From assembly GCA_902728285.1 (NCBI GenBank), contig CACVBU010000351.1, forward strand, positions 248,001-312,000: a stretch of 64,000 nucleotides of DNA, read 5' to 3'. The DNA is from Clytia hemisphaerica. Taxonomy: Eukaryota; Cnidaria; Hydrozoa; Leptothecata; Clytiidae. Under the pieces are notes generated by a model. That model was not told where the DNA came from. It did not search any database and was given only the letters and a program-made list of their open reading frames with translations. Below are positions 33,624 through 43,368 of the stretch, piece by piece. Position numbers and translations under genes: made by a program. Numbering within the stretch: the first letter of the stretch is position 1; each line of letters opens with the position of its first letter.

Positions 33624-33955
33624 CCTCTGTGAGGCAGAGCAGTTAAGCTTGGGTTTGCAAACTATTGGAAGCCAATAGAGTATGTTGTCAAGAGTAATTG
33701 TGCCAAATTTGACCGCTCTCCGTCACAGTGTGCTCCCTCTAAAAATGCTAAACCGCAAAACCTTAATTATGCGAATATGACAACTTGGGCCTCTGTGAGG
33801 GAGAGCGGTTTAGTTTGGGTTTGCAAACTATTGGAAGCCAATAATAGAGTATGTTGCCAAGAGTAATTGTGCCAAGTTTGACCGCTCTCCGTCGCAGTGT
33901 GCTCCCTTTAAAAATGCTAAACCGCAAAATTATGCGAAAAGGACAATTTTGAAAC
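33624..33955. repeat. two-copy tandem repeat, 166-bp unit
   Basis: Copy one (33624-33789) and copy two (33790-33955) both start CCTCTGTGAGG and contain GTTTGCAAACTATTGGAAGC and a GACCGCTCTCCGTC block. The second differs by a small ATA insertion and scattered substitutions. It may be LTR-internal. Confidence 0.75.
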
Positions 33956-34284
33956 ATGTTCCAAGTTTTGTTTCCTCAGCTTACACAGTTTGTTGTTTCC
34001 TTTATTGAAGCCTTTATATCTAGTGGTGCTGCAACTCCTCTATGGTATGATCGTTACTTTGAAAATTGAGGGTAGTAGGGATGCCGTGAATTAATACAAC
34101 GTACGTTTCCAGTTGGATGTCAAAAAGATATTACAAAACCTATATACCTATAATCCTATTTATCATCTTAATATCTTAATATTGGATATCCAATTGACGA
34201 AAAAAATTTTCGCTTTAATGTTTTGATACTACAACCGCAAAGAGCACTTTTTCTTTGTTGAATCTTTATCAACCTATTGATTGG

Positions 34285-34425
34285 CAAAACAGAAAGATGC
34301 TGTCAATTGTGGATTGTTTGCTTGCATAAATGCATATAATCTGATCCAGAGGACCACTTTCACAGCTTTGGATGATAACACCACGCTCCTAAGGTACTGG
34401 ATCGTATCCATGCATTAATGCTAAA
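34285..34425 (+). pseudogene. second Ulp1-type protease remnant
   Basis: The segment around 34297-34335 reads KDAVNCGLFACINAYNLI, the Gln/Asn-Cys-Gly active-site region of C48 proteases. Upstream the frame is broken and the His/Asp residues are not found. It stops at 34416. Only the catalytic-Cys end is left. Confidence 0.45.
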
Positions 34426-34503
34426 ATTTGCCTTCCTCAAAGAACAAACTTAACAACAAAGAGTATCGGTAAACGCGAAACGTTTGATCACATTCAAATT
34501 GAT

Positions 34504-34731
34504 CGACAACTCAATCAATTGCATTCTTCTAACATTTATGACAAAATATTCGAAGCAGTTGAGTCTCGTGTATCCTTTGACGACGACTTGGAATCAATCA
34601 GGTCAAATGATGATCTGAAAAACGTAGACGGTGTAGAAGGTGGAAATACAGAGGATGAAGAAGTGAAGCTTCCGTGTGACCTCAAGGCGTATCTGAAAGC
34701 TGCATCATACAAAAAAAATTGGAAGAAGTAG
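34504..34731 (+). CDS. hypothetical acidic ORF downstream of Ulp1 remnant
   Basis: An open frame of about 75 codons, acidic (DDDLESIRSNDDLKNVDG), probably the C-terminal extension of the same mobile-element protein as the Ulp1 remnant. No family recognised. Confidence 0.3.
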   Translation, partial: RQLNQLHSSNIYDKIFEAVESRVSFDDDLESIRSNDDLKNVDGVEGGNTEDEEVKLPCDLKAYLKAASYKKNWKK

Positions 34732-34770
34732 TCCGAACACCTGACTCAGAAAAACCACCATGATATAATC

Positions 34771-35118
34771 GTGCTGTACCGTACACTCTCAAGACAGTCA
34801 ATACACGAGGCCTTTTTTTATATCGAAGATTATTATTCGCTATCTTACAAACAGCGTTGTGAGATCGCCCTTATCATCATTAAAGAAATGGACGGCAGAT
34901 GTTTTAGCATAGCTATTAGAACAACACCCTCGGAATTCTACCTGGAGGTCGTTACGAACGTTGTCCTCGGCATGTTTTACAAGTCAACTAAGAATATGTC
35001 TCAGCTAGAAGCAGAACGAAAGGTCACTCCAGCATACCCATTTCATAGGACACTTTTAGAAAAGGTACTTAAAGTCTGTCTCGAAATAATTTGCAGCTGG
35101 AGAAAAAAATGGCTGTAA
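34771..35118 (+). CDS. hypothetical ORF, 115 codons
   Basis: An open frame beginning at a CTG-type start (no good ATG until residue 50). It contains YKQRCEIALIIIKEMDGRC and is rich in helix-forming residues. It lies directly after the Ulp1-associated ORF on the same strand; it may be one decayed gene with it. Not recognised. Confidence 0.3.
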   Translation: MLYRTLSRQSIHEAFFYIEDYYSLSYKQRCEIALIIIKEMDGRCFSIAIRTTPSEFYLEVVTNVVLGMFYKSTKNMSQLEAERKVTPAYPFHRTLLEKVLKVCLEIICSWRKKWL

Positions 35119-35348
35119 CTTTTGATAGAATTGGAATCAAGTTGCGGTTTTGTGCTCGTTAAAAAGATATTTGTGAGTGGAATATTATCAAGTAAAAAAA
35201 TTGAGAAAAAAAAGGAAACTGAAAATGAAAAATGAAGAAGAAAAAAATCAACTTCTTGTAGAAATGTGGTATAATTATCATTTTCACAGGAGTGATTCTT
35301 CAATCTTAGATCATTATCACTGTCAAAACATTTTTCAAAAATATTCAT
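35043..35348 (-). CDS. hypothetical minus-strand ORF starting in the hairpin arm
   Basis: It begins MNIFEKCFDSDND, sharing its first six residues with the divergent plus-strand gene, then diverges. Only the first 30-35 codons look coding; the rest is hydrophobic low-complexity translation of AT-rich DNA, so a donor site probably ends the exon early (for example near 35290). Confidence 0.3.
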   Translation of the reverse strand: MNIFEKCFDSDNDLRLKNHSCENDNYTTFLQEVDFFLLHFSFSVSFFFSIFLLDNIPLTNIFLTSTKPQLDSNSIKSYSHFFLQLQIISRQTLSTFSKSVL

Positions 35349-35502
35349 TCAATCAAAAGATATCAAACAAAATTTATTGCTGGTTGACTCTATAAAGTAG
35401 TAAAAAACGACAAAAAAAAACGAAAAACCCTGCCTTTTGTCGATCAACCAGCAATAAACTTTGTTTGATATCTTTTGATTAAATGAATATTTTTGAAAAA
35501 AT
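35328..35502. repeat. inverted repeat with mirrored start codons
   Basis: Arms of about 58 bases (35328-35387 and 35443-35502) are nearly perfect mirrors (TCAAAAGATATCAAACAAA, TTTGTTTGATATCTTTTGA). Each arm carries ATGAATATTTTTGAAAAA, reading outward, so the plus-strand ATG at 35483 and a minus-strand ATG at 35348 both start MNIFEK. The loop of 55 bases holds A-runs and no TATA. Confidence 0.75.
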
Positions 35503-37122
35503 TTTTAATCCTCTTAAACTTCCAAAACCTGTTGAGTCTCCTCCTGCCAAAGGTAACTATTGTGTTTTAAAATTCTGACATTTTTACAGATGAGCGCCTA
35601 TTTAAAAGCTCAAGAAAGTTTTCAGAATGAAAGTGTTGATTTCTATCAAGTTCTCGTAGTTAGACCCTTAAAATCACAGATTAATTTTTTCTAGAAAAAT
35701 CGCCAAACTATCATCGTATGCAGTCGAAACAAGGTGAACATTATTTTAAAATATTGTTTGAAACACTAGTTAAAAGTTAACACCTCAATCTTGTAGGGCC
35801 GAACAGTTTTTTAGACTTGCGTTTTTCACTGGCAGTTATATACATTTGTTTTTTTGGACTGACTTGGAGATGATTATGATAAAGCGTAAATGGAAATTGA
35901 TCAAGTATATTGAAGTACCGCTCCTATGTGAATTTGAGAAAGACCGAAGTTCTTGATCAAATTATTGACGTAAAAATGATTTTTTCTAGACTTAAGTTTT
36001 CACTGCGATTTGAAAGCAGACACTTGCATTTGTTCTTTTTGACTTGGAGATAATTATGATCAAGCGTAAATGGAAATTAATCAAGAATATATATTTAAAG
36101 TGCAGCTCCTATGTAAATTTCAGAAAGGCTGAAGTATTCTTCATCAAATTATTGACAGAAATTATGTTTTTCTAGACTTGCATTTTTTCACTGTGATTTG
36201 ATGGCGGACACTTATACATTTTGGACTAATAATGATAAATAATAAATGTATATAAATGGATTAAATATTTTTTAATAGATAAATATTGCACTTTTAAGCA
36301 TATTTAGGCTCAGATTAGGGAAAATACTACAACAATTACAGTCTTTCTGGGACGACACCGGGTATGCTAAACATAAAACTTTAAATTTGAATAAATTTTA
36401 GATAGTATTTTGGGTGTCGGTGTAAACTTTATTTTGAATTTTTCATTGCTTATTATAAAAAACACGTAGTTTTAAGCTAAACTATTTCTCTGTAGTTAAG
36501 ATGAATAAGAATGACACCATTTTAACTTTTACTGATTTACAGCATCTTTGTTTTTGAAACTTTTTTGATTTTTTGTCCAGCTTGAGCTTGAATATAATTA
36601 TAAGTCTAAGCTTATTAAAAAATGAAAAGTGTATAAATTTTTTGTAATTTTTGATAAGTACAGTATGCCTTGCTTTTAACTTCCTTGCAAGGATTTTTAT
36701 TTTCATGAATCTGTTGTTGATGTAGCCTTTTGTTGCTGTTCATCTGTATATCTAATTTTTATCATCTAAATATCTATCCTAATTAAGAGACGAATAATTA
36801 TTCTGTCATACAGATTGTAACATGGCATATTTTCGTTAATCCATATTGTATACAAACGTAAATTTGATGATTTTTTCACTCTCGTTTTAGTAAATCATAT
36901 CAATTTTTAACAACATATCTTTCTAATCATATTAAGCAATTTAGGCTGACCTTCCAGCGCAGCTGGTTTATTTAGATTATATTTCAATTTACTTCCATAG
37001 AGAAAATTTGTGAACCAGTTTAATATAATTTAATCTTTTTTTCTTTTTTAAAGCATCCTGCACCAATTGCCAAGGAATGAAAAATCAACTTGACGAGTTA
37101 AAAGATAAATTGAGACAAAAAG
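35483..37122 (+). CDS. hypothetical multi-exon gene, 5' part
   Basis: Three small exons fit together: 35483-35552 (ATG, donor GTAACT), 35695-35733 (acceptor TTTTTTCTAG, donor GTGAAC) and 37054-37122 (acceptor TTTTTTAAAG, donor GTAATT). All junctions are phase 1, and the exons read open throughout. The product starts MNIFEKIFNPLKLPKP, passes a basic segment and reaches SCTNCQGMKNQLDELKD, a CXXC pair followed by a predicted coiled coil. Later exons were not identified; the gypsy element inserted 1.2 kb downstream. No family recognised. Confidence 0.45.
35811..36235. repeat. tandem repeat of about 180 bp, two and a half copies
   Basis: Units begin near 35811, 35989 and 36173 with (T)CTAGACTTGCNTTTTTCACTG and contain GACTTGGAGAT(G/A)ATTATGAT and TAAATGGAAATTGATCAAG. 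Each unit boundary has a T-rich run ending in TAG like the acceptor of the exon at 35695, so the array may have spread from an intron end. It lies in an intron of the small plus-strand gene. Confidence 0.75.
36236..37053. other. intronic AT-rich DNA, nothing recognised
   Basis: Only short chance frames are seen. A minus-strand lysine-rich frame at 36482-36706 is low complexity and not supported. Confidence 0.35.
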
Positions 37123-37171
37123 GTAATTAAAAAGTTCTATGTAGTAGGTCATTGTTTCCATAACTTTGAAA

Positions 37172-37394
37172 TTAGTGGAATGAATGTACTTTTGTTCTTA
37201 TAAAATTTGCTACTGCATTGTTTAAGTTGAAGGCTTGAGGTGAATAAAACCTCGCCATTTCTTCTTCAACTTCTTCAAATATCCATTCATTAGATGACCA
37301 ATTGAATCGAATCAAGAGATTGCTTCCAGACATTTTGACAACAGTTGCCACCATAACAGAGTGCACAGATTGAGATGACTTGGTGAGTGCATAC
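37172..37394 (-). CDS. last exon of an unidentified minus-strand gene
   Basis: A good acceptor (ATGTTTTGTTTTAG) ends at 37395 and the frame runs 74 codons to a TAA. The peptide has balanced composition (SGSNLLIRFNWSSNEWIFEE) that looks genuinely coding. No domain recognised. It is only 50 bases from a plus-strand exon, so the two would overlap as opposite-strand transcripts. Confidence 0.4.
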
Positions 37395-37668
37395 CTAAAA
37401 CAAAACATTAATTACATTGAAAGAGCTTTTTTTATTTTCTCATATTACAAAGCTGAAAAGAAAACCAATAAAACAGATTGTAAGCATTGCAAATCCCAAT
37501 AATCTAAATTTCGTTTATCTTATTACTTGAATGATTGAACAAAACATCTACACCTCGTGTAACTCAAAGATGTTTTTCAGATATTTTTATTAACATGAGG
37601 TCTTCAATCGTACTGAGGGCATTTAAAAATGCTTGTTGATTGTTAATTTGACTGCATTATAATTCTAG

Positions 37669-37728
37669 TTTATTGAAGACAGTCATAATACAAACCTAGA
37701 AAGGGAAGAATTGCCCGATTCAAGATCG
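37669..37728 (+). CDS. possible 60-nt exon
   Basis: Acceptor TTATAATTCTAG and donor GTATGA bound an open stretch of 20 codons (FIEDSHNTNLEREELPDSRS), phase 0 at both ends. It does not match the phase 1 of the preceding exon, so it may belong to another isoform or be chance. Confidence 0.2.
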
Positions 37729-38017
37729 GTATGATTTTTAACAATTTGAATCTCATTCCTGAACTTGTTTTCAAACCCTTTTCAAACATTTATCAGTTAG
37801 GCAGGATACTCTTACATCAAGGATCATATAATTTTTGAACTGTCCTTATAAATAGGGACGTGCATATATTTAAGGACCCTTTTTCATACTGATCTTCATT
37901 TTAATATACTGGATGCAGAAAAAAAACTGATAGTGAGCAGAGATAATATGATATCTGTGCCTTTTCATAGATAACGATAAACTACTCTTGGAGGTGGCTG
38001 ACATTTTGTCAGGGTCG

Positions 38018-38328
38018 CCATTTTTTTCATAAGCAACCGAGTTGCTAAGGGCTCAGGCCTCAATATGGCCCAAAAAATAAGGACCTTGCTTAGCAACCCT
38101 GAGGCCTCAAATCCAAATTAGCAACTTTTTTCCTCAGCAATAAAAAATAACTTTGACACAACTTAGAAAGAAAGTCTTGAAAATCTTCGAAAAATGCCTC
38201 TACTGCCCATTCAAAATTGAAAAATTGTTGAAAAATGCAAAAATGTGCTTGAAAATCTTTAAGCAACCTTACAAGAAACCTTACAAGCAACTTTGAGCCT
38301 GGATTTCGAAAAACCCTTAGCAACTCCA
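38018..38328. repeat. AGCAACC/GAGGCCT inverted-repeat remnant hosting the gypsy insertion
   Basis: CATAAGCAACCGAGTTGCTAAGG at 38030 is echoed in reverse by GAGTTGCTTATAAAA right after the gypsy element (43617-43632), and AGCAACC or AGGCCT words recur between. The gypsy element therefore probably inserted into a small older MITE. Confidence 0.35.
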
Positions 38329-38333
38329 GGCCT

Positions 38334-38563
38334 TGGAGAGTAATCAACTGTATGAGACATTATGAAATGCCCATTAGTATTCTTATGAACTGTATGATGC
38401 TACAGAAACATGAACTGTCTTGGACCGTTGTCCATTAGCCATGGTTTATGGCATCATTGTTCCCTTCATATTTTATAGTTTTATCTTTGTATATTTTAGA
38501 TCCAAACATTCTAAAAATTACAATAAAATCACTAAAAAGTAATCAACGAATGACTTTTGTCCA
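38334..38563 (+). repeat. gypsy 5' LTR
   Basis: 230 bases, identical to the 3' copy. TTTATAG at 38472-38478 is a likely TATA box, which places transcription start near G38499, and AATAAA at 38522-38527 is the polyadenylation signal. Confidence 0.95.
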
Positions 38564-38573
38564 TGTTTGGATC
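38563..38573 (+). promoter_or_regulatory. self-complementary primer-binding site
   Basis: ATGTTTGGATC at the LTR/internal junction is the exact reverse complement of GATCCAAACAT at 38499-38509 in the LTR, the predicted first bases of the transcript. It does not start with the TGG expected for tRNA priming at this position. This matches the self-priming arrangement known from Tf1-type elements. Confidence 0.6.
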
Positions 38574-38614
38574 AACATCACATTATTGGATGAGTGTTTT
38601 GTATCATTGACACA

Positions 38615-41600
38615 ATGACTGTACTCTCGTGTCCCATCCCTGACTGTGGTTTCATGACTGATGATGTAGACGTGATTGGTGCAGCTGCTATATTGAATGT
38701 GCACTCCCATACACACGCTACCAACGCCTTCCAAGGCCGTGCCGCACCAATGCGTGCTCCCAGGCTTGAGCGTCCGAAGCTTCAAATGAACGCCACCACT
38801 GAGGACTGGAATGCATTCACCCGACGTTGGGAGACTTATCGCACTGGTTCCTCCATACCTAATGCAGTTGCATCTGGTCAGCTCCTTGAATGCACAGAGG
38901 AACAGCTTGGTAACATTGTGCTCAGAGCTAAACCTAACTTTACCACCCTTGCGCTTGATGAGGCGCTCGTGACATTGAAGAAGTTAGCAGTGATTCCTGT
39001 AGCACTCGGTGTTGTACGTTCTGAACTGTTAGCTATGCGCCAGGATCCAGATGAGCCCTTCCGAACCTTCGCCGCTAGGGTTCAAGGAAAAGCAGAGACA
39101 TGCGAATTTAAGACAGTATTCGACGGTTCATGTAATAACTGTGAGACCGCCTATAATGGTGAAGTATATTACACAGACGAAGTTATCAGGGATGTTCTGC
39201 TGAACGGAATCGCAGATGTTGACATTCGTCGCGACGCCCTGAGTGCTGATGACATCCAGGAGAAACCTGTAACTGACGTGATAGCATTCGTGGAGAACAA
39301 AGAGACAGCGCGTAACGCCAACCCGATATCATCAGTCACAGGGTTATCAGCGTATCGGCGAGGCAATCAACCTGACCACAGACGAGCAACTGACGGACGT
39401 CGTCGCAACCGTATGCCCTCTCCAAGCGAGATCGACAAAGCAAAGACTGCTAGCTGCCCTGATTGCCACAAAGTCTTCAACATATTCACAAAGAAACCAA
39501 GAGGATGGAACCAAAAACCTCACACACGGTGTGAGTTGTGCTGGAAGAAAAACAGAGATGAGCAACGACGCCAGACCAGTCAGTCCAACGCCATCTGCGG
39601 TACCTTCGACCCACTTGGCCAGATCTCCTCGATCACCTACGGTCCCTTACCAGCGCCACCCAAGGTTGCGTCCACCTCCCGTTCGAAGCCATCAATGCCA
39701 CTCGAGCATCAAATATTCACCAAAGGAGCATGGAGACGAGCTCGTGTAATGTCCCATCCAACGGTCAACCTTCGCATTACCTTGGACAACCAGAAAGCTA
39801 CATGTGTCGATATCGAAGCTGTAGCCGACTCTGGCGCACAATCCGATATCTGGTCCCTAGAACTCTTCCTGAAGGCTGGATTCGAGATGTCAGATCTATC
39901 ACCTGCCGCCCTCTCCCTGGACGCAGCCAACAAATCACCGATTAGGATCGATGGAGTCTTCCGTGCCAGAATGACAGGTGCAGTGGAAAGCAGGAACAAA
40001 GTATCTTGCCGCTCGATGGTTTACGTCAGTCGCGATGTTAAGCATTTATACCTTTCATACGACTCCATGCTTCAGCTCGGTATAATTAATCGTGACTTTC
40101 CAACTGTTGGAGCATTTAATAACAATCCAACCAGCAAAGAATCATCTTCTTCCCCTCAGGCAAACGCAAACACGCCTGTTGGATCAATCTGTGGTGCAAC
40201 CAAGAGCGATGGGGGCATTTGTGACTGCCCCATACGAACTGCACCACCTTCCCGCCCTAAAGAACTGCCCTTTCCCTGCATCCCTGAGAACAGCACTCGC
40301 ATGCGTGATTGGCTCCTCGACTACTATGGGAGCTCTACATTCAACACCTGTCCACACCAACAGCTTCCTTGCATGGACGGTCCTCCCGTCGAGATCCACA
40401 TCAAAGATGATGCGGTACCAGTCGCCCATCACAAAGCCATACCTGTACCAATCCACTGGAAAGACAAAGTATACGCAGACCTTGCTCGCGATGTTGCCCT
40501 TGACGTAATCGAGCCGGTGCCATTGGGAGAACCATCGGACTGGTGTCACCACATGGTCGTCGCAAGAAAACACGATGGCTCCCCTCGTAGAACCGTCGAC
40601 CTATCACCACTGAATAAGTTTTGTAAGAGGGAGACCCACAATTCCGAACAACCTTTTCATATAGTACGACGCATTCCTCGAAATACCTGGAAAACCGTCA
40701 TAGATGCTTGGAATGGCTATCACAGCCTTCCCTTGCGCCAATCTGACCGCCACTTAACAACATTTATCACACCTATTGGCCGGTTTCGTTACAAGCGTGC
40801 ACCACAAGGCTTCTTATCTTCAGGAGATGGCTACAACAGACGTTTCGACACCATCCTGACAGACTTCCATCGCAAAGAACGTATTGTTGACGACACCCTT
40901 CACCATGACGAGGATTTAACTGAACATTGGTGGCGAACCATAGACTTATTGACTCTCATTGGAAACTCGGGTATTGTCGCTAATCCTGATAAATTCCAAT
41001 TCGCACAGAAGCAGGTTGATTTTGCTGGCTTTCGTATTACGCCAGACAGGATTGATCCTCTTCCAAAATATTTCAACGCCATTCGCAATTTTCCAACACC
41101 TTCATCGACAACTGACATTCGTAGCTGGTTTGGGTTAGTGAATCAGGTGTCCAACTACGCCCAACTCCGAGACCACATGGAACCATTCCGAAAGTTCCTC
41201 TCCCCACGAACACCGTTTGAGTGGAATGACGGGCTTGACACAGCCTTCAAATTGTCCAAAGAAGCAATTATCGATGCAATCAAAGAGGGTGTTGAAATAT
41301 TTGACCTTGGACGCCCCACTGGTCTCCGAACAGACTGGTCGAAGAAAGGAATTGGGTACCTCCTGCTGCAGAAACACTGTTCTTGTCAGGTCACCGATCC
41401 CGACTGTTGTCCCAGTGGCTGGCGTATCACACTCGCAAGTTCAAGATTTCTCTCCCCGGCTGAGAAACATTATGTCGCAATTGAAGGGGAGGCCCTTGCC
41501 ATAACGTGGGGTCTTGAGCAATCCAAATTCTTTACCCTCGGATGTCCCGACTTGACAGTCATTACCGATCACAAACCTCTCGTGAAGATATATGGTGACA

Positions 41601-43342
41601 AGAGGCTTGACGAGATCAGGAACACTAGACTCCTTCGGTTGAAACAAAGAACACTCCCCTGGTATTTCAAGATCATTCATCTTCCGGGAAAAACCAACCC
41701 AGCTTGTGACGCAACATCCCGCTACCCATCCCCATCAGACGACCAAGAAGACCTAACTGAATCGTTGGTTCTTGCTGCCATTCAACGCCAAACCAATACA
41801 GTCGCCTCCATCACCTGGGATCAACTTGTCGAGGAGACCCAGAAAGACAATGCCATGCGGTCCCTGATTGAAGCCATCCATGACGGATTCCCACCAGAGT
41901 GCCGCGAGTCTCCTACCATCTCACAATTTTGGCAATACCGCGAAAGTCTCCACGTGTCAGATGGCGTAGTCATTTACGATGATCGTGCTGTCATCCCATC
42001 CTCCCTTCGCCCTGCTGTCCTCGACGCACTTCACGCTGCCCACCAAGGTGTAACAATGATGGGATCTCGCGCTCGTGCAATCGTGTTCTGGCCAGGAATG
42101 ACAGCTGACATTGAACGAACGAGAAAGAATTGTCGGGAATGCATCGTCAACGCCCCATCACAACCAGCTGTAACTGTCGTGCCTTCTCCACCACCATCAA
42201 CACCGTTCGAGAAGGTGTTTGCTGACTTCTTCCAAAGTGCGGGCCAACATTACCTCGTCGTTGGAGATCGTTTGTCTGCGTGGTGCGACGTTTTCACCTC
42301 CCCGCATGGCTCACCGCAATCAGGCGCTGCTGGTCTGATATCGTGCCTAAGAAACTACTTCTCTCGATTTGGAGTCCCCGAAGAAATCACCAGCGACGGT
42401 GGACCTGAGTTTATCGCCTCTGCTACTGGCGAATTCTTCAAACGCTGGGGTGTATCTCACAGATTGTCTTCTGCCTACTTCCCTCAATCAAACGGACGTG
42501 CCGAAGTAGCAGTTAAATCTACCAAGCGTCTCCTTCGGGCCAACACAGGTCCCTCAGGATCACTCGACACAGACAAGTTTCTACGCGCTATGATGCAGAT
42601 GAGAAACACGCCAGACCCAGATTGCAACATCTCTCCAGCCCAAATTGTCTTCGGCCGCCCAATCAGAGATGCCTTTGCCTTCTCGAATCGTCTTGTTAAG
42701 TTCAACAACCAGCACATTCGTCCCTTGTGGCGGGATGCATGGGTACAGAAGGAATCAGCTATGAAGGAACGATTCTTTCATTCGATCGATAAACTGGACG
42801 AAAAGACTCGCAAACTTCCATCACTCCAACTCGGCAATCGTTGCTACATCCAGAATCAATCAGGCAACTACCCCAAACGTTGGGACCGCTCTGGAACAGT
42901 TGTCGAAGTTCACGGATTCGAGAGCTACACCCTAAAGGTTGATGGATCTGGCCGGCTCACAAGGCGAAATCGTAAGCACCTTCGTCAATTTTCGCCAGTC
43001 GATCAGGGTTCGAGTCGCAAGACAACCCCACCATCGATGCCAGCTCCTCCACCGTTGCTAGCTCCAGCGCCATCACCTTCCGCCGCACCGCGTCCATCAA
43101 TACCAACACAATCGTCCAGATCTGCTGAGCCAACCAACTACCATGATGACCCCATCACTGAAGATGCCAAAGATCCGGTGGTGATCGAGACTGTACCAGC
43201 CCCGACAATTCCCCCCAGCCAAACGGGACGGGATCAGCTGAACGACGTGTCATCTCCTCAAGTTGATGAAACGCCTTCTCGTCCAACTCGTGTCAGACGA
43301 CCCCCCATGAATTATGAACCTGAATCTGGTAAATGGGTTTAA
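38615..43342 (+). CDS. gypsy Gag-Pol polyprotein, 1575 aa, intact
   Basis: One open frame from the first ATG after the primer site (38615) to TAA (43340-43342). Gag-like region at residues 45-235; a CX2C...CX2C zinc ribbon (C281, C284, C306, C309) replaces the usual CCHC knuckle. Aspartic protease with ADSGAQ (D405). Reverse transcriptase with the catalytic VDD at 758-760. RNase H acidic residues D907, E957 and D985. Integrase zinc finger (H1140, H1143, C1173, C1176) and core D1204, D1261, E1297 with the canonical 35-residue D-E spacing. The proline-rich C-terminus ends RRPPMNYEPESGKWV. No frameshift or stop interrupts it, so it should make functional proteins. Gag and Pol share one frame, so Gag excess would need processing or regulation that the sequence does not show. 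Confidence 0.95.
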   Translation: MTVLSCPIPDCGFMTDDVDVIGAAAILNVHSHTHATNAFQGRAAPMRAPRLERPKLQMNATTEDWNAFTRRWETYRTGSSIPNAVASGQLLECTEEQLGNIVLRAKPNFTTLALDEALVTLKKLAVIPVALGVVRSELLAMRQDPDEPFRTFAARVQGKAETCEFKTVFDGSCNNCETAYNGEVYYTDEVIRDVLLNGIADVDIRRDALSADDIQEKPVTDVIAFVENKETARNANPISSVTGLSAYRRGNQPDHRRATDGRRRNRMPSPSEIDKAKTASCPDCHKVFNIFTKKPRGWNQKPHTRCELCWKKNRDEQRRQTSQSNAICGTFDPLGQISSITYGPLPAPPKVASTSRSKPSMPLEHQIFTKGAWRRARVMSHPTVNLRITLDNQKATCVDIEAVADSGAQSDIWSLELFLKAGFEMSDLSPAALSLDAANKSPIRIDGVFRARMTGAVESRNKVSCRSMVYVSRDVKHLYLSYDSMLQLGIINRDFPTVGAFNNNPTSKESSSSPQANANTPVGSICGATKSDGGICDCPIRTAPPSRPKELPFPCIPENSTRMRDWLLDYYGSSTFNTCPHQQLPCMDGPPVEIHIKDDAVPVAHHKAIPVPIHWKDKVYADLARDVALDVIEPVPLGEPSDWCHHMVVARKHDGSPRRTVDLSPLNKFCKRETHNSEQPFHIVRRIPRNTWKTVIDAWNGYHSLPLRQSDRHLTTFITPIGRFRYKRAPQGFLSSGDGYNRRFDTILTDFHRKERIVDDTLHHDEDLTEHWWRTIDLLTLIGNSGIVANPDKFQFAQKQVDFAGFRITPDRIDPLPKYFNAIRNFPTPSSTTDIRSWFGLVNQVSNYAQLRDHMEPFRKFLSPRTPFEWNDGLDTAFKLSKEAIIDAIKEGVEIFDLGRPTGLRTDWSKKGIGYLLLQKHCSCQVTDPDCCPSGWRITLASSRFLSPAEKHYVAIEGEALAITWGLEQSKFFTLGCPDLTVITDHKPLVKIYGDKRLDEIRNTRLLRLKQRTLPWYFKIIHLPGKTNPACDATSRYPSPSDDQEDLTESLVLAAIQRQTNTVASITWDQLVEETQKDNAMRSLIEAIHDGFPPECRESPTISQFWQYRESLHVSDGVVIYDDRAVIPSSLRPAVLDALHAAHQGVTMMGSRARAIVFWPGMTADIERTRKNCRECIVNAPSQPAVTVVPSPPPSTPFEKVFADFFQSAGQHYLVVGDRLSAWCDVFTSPHGSPQSGAAGLISCLRNYFSRFGVPEEITSDGGPEFIASATGEFFKRWGVSHRLSSAYFPQSNGRAEVAVKSTKRLLRANTGPSGSLDTDKFLRAMMQMRNTPDPDCNISPAQIVFGRPIRDAFAFSNRLVKFNNQHIRPLWRDAWVQKESAMKERFFHSIDKLDEKTRKLPSLQLGNRCYIQNQSGNYPKRWDRSGTVVEVHGFESYTLKVDGSGRLTRRNRKHLRQFSPVDQGSSRKTTPPSMPAPPPLLAPAPSPSAAPRPSIPTQSSRSAEPTNYHDDPITEDAKDPVVIETVPAPTIPPSQTGRDQLNDVSSPQVDETPSRPTRVRRPPMNYEPESGKWV

Positions 43343-43368
43343 TTCGCCTTCGTCGAACTGGAGGGGGA

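Noticed and set aside
39169-42717. several short ORFs in other frames across the gypsy element
   Set aside because: They are shadows of the intact Gag-Pol frame.
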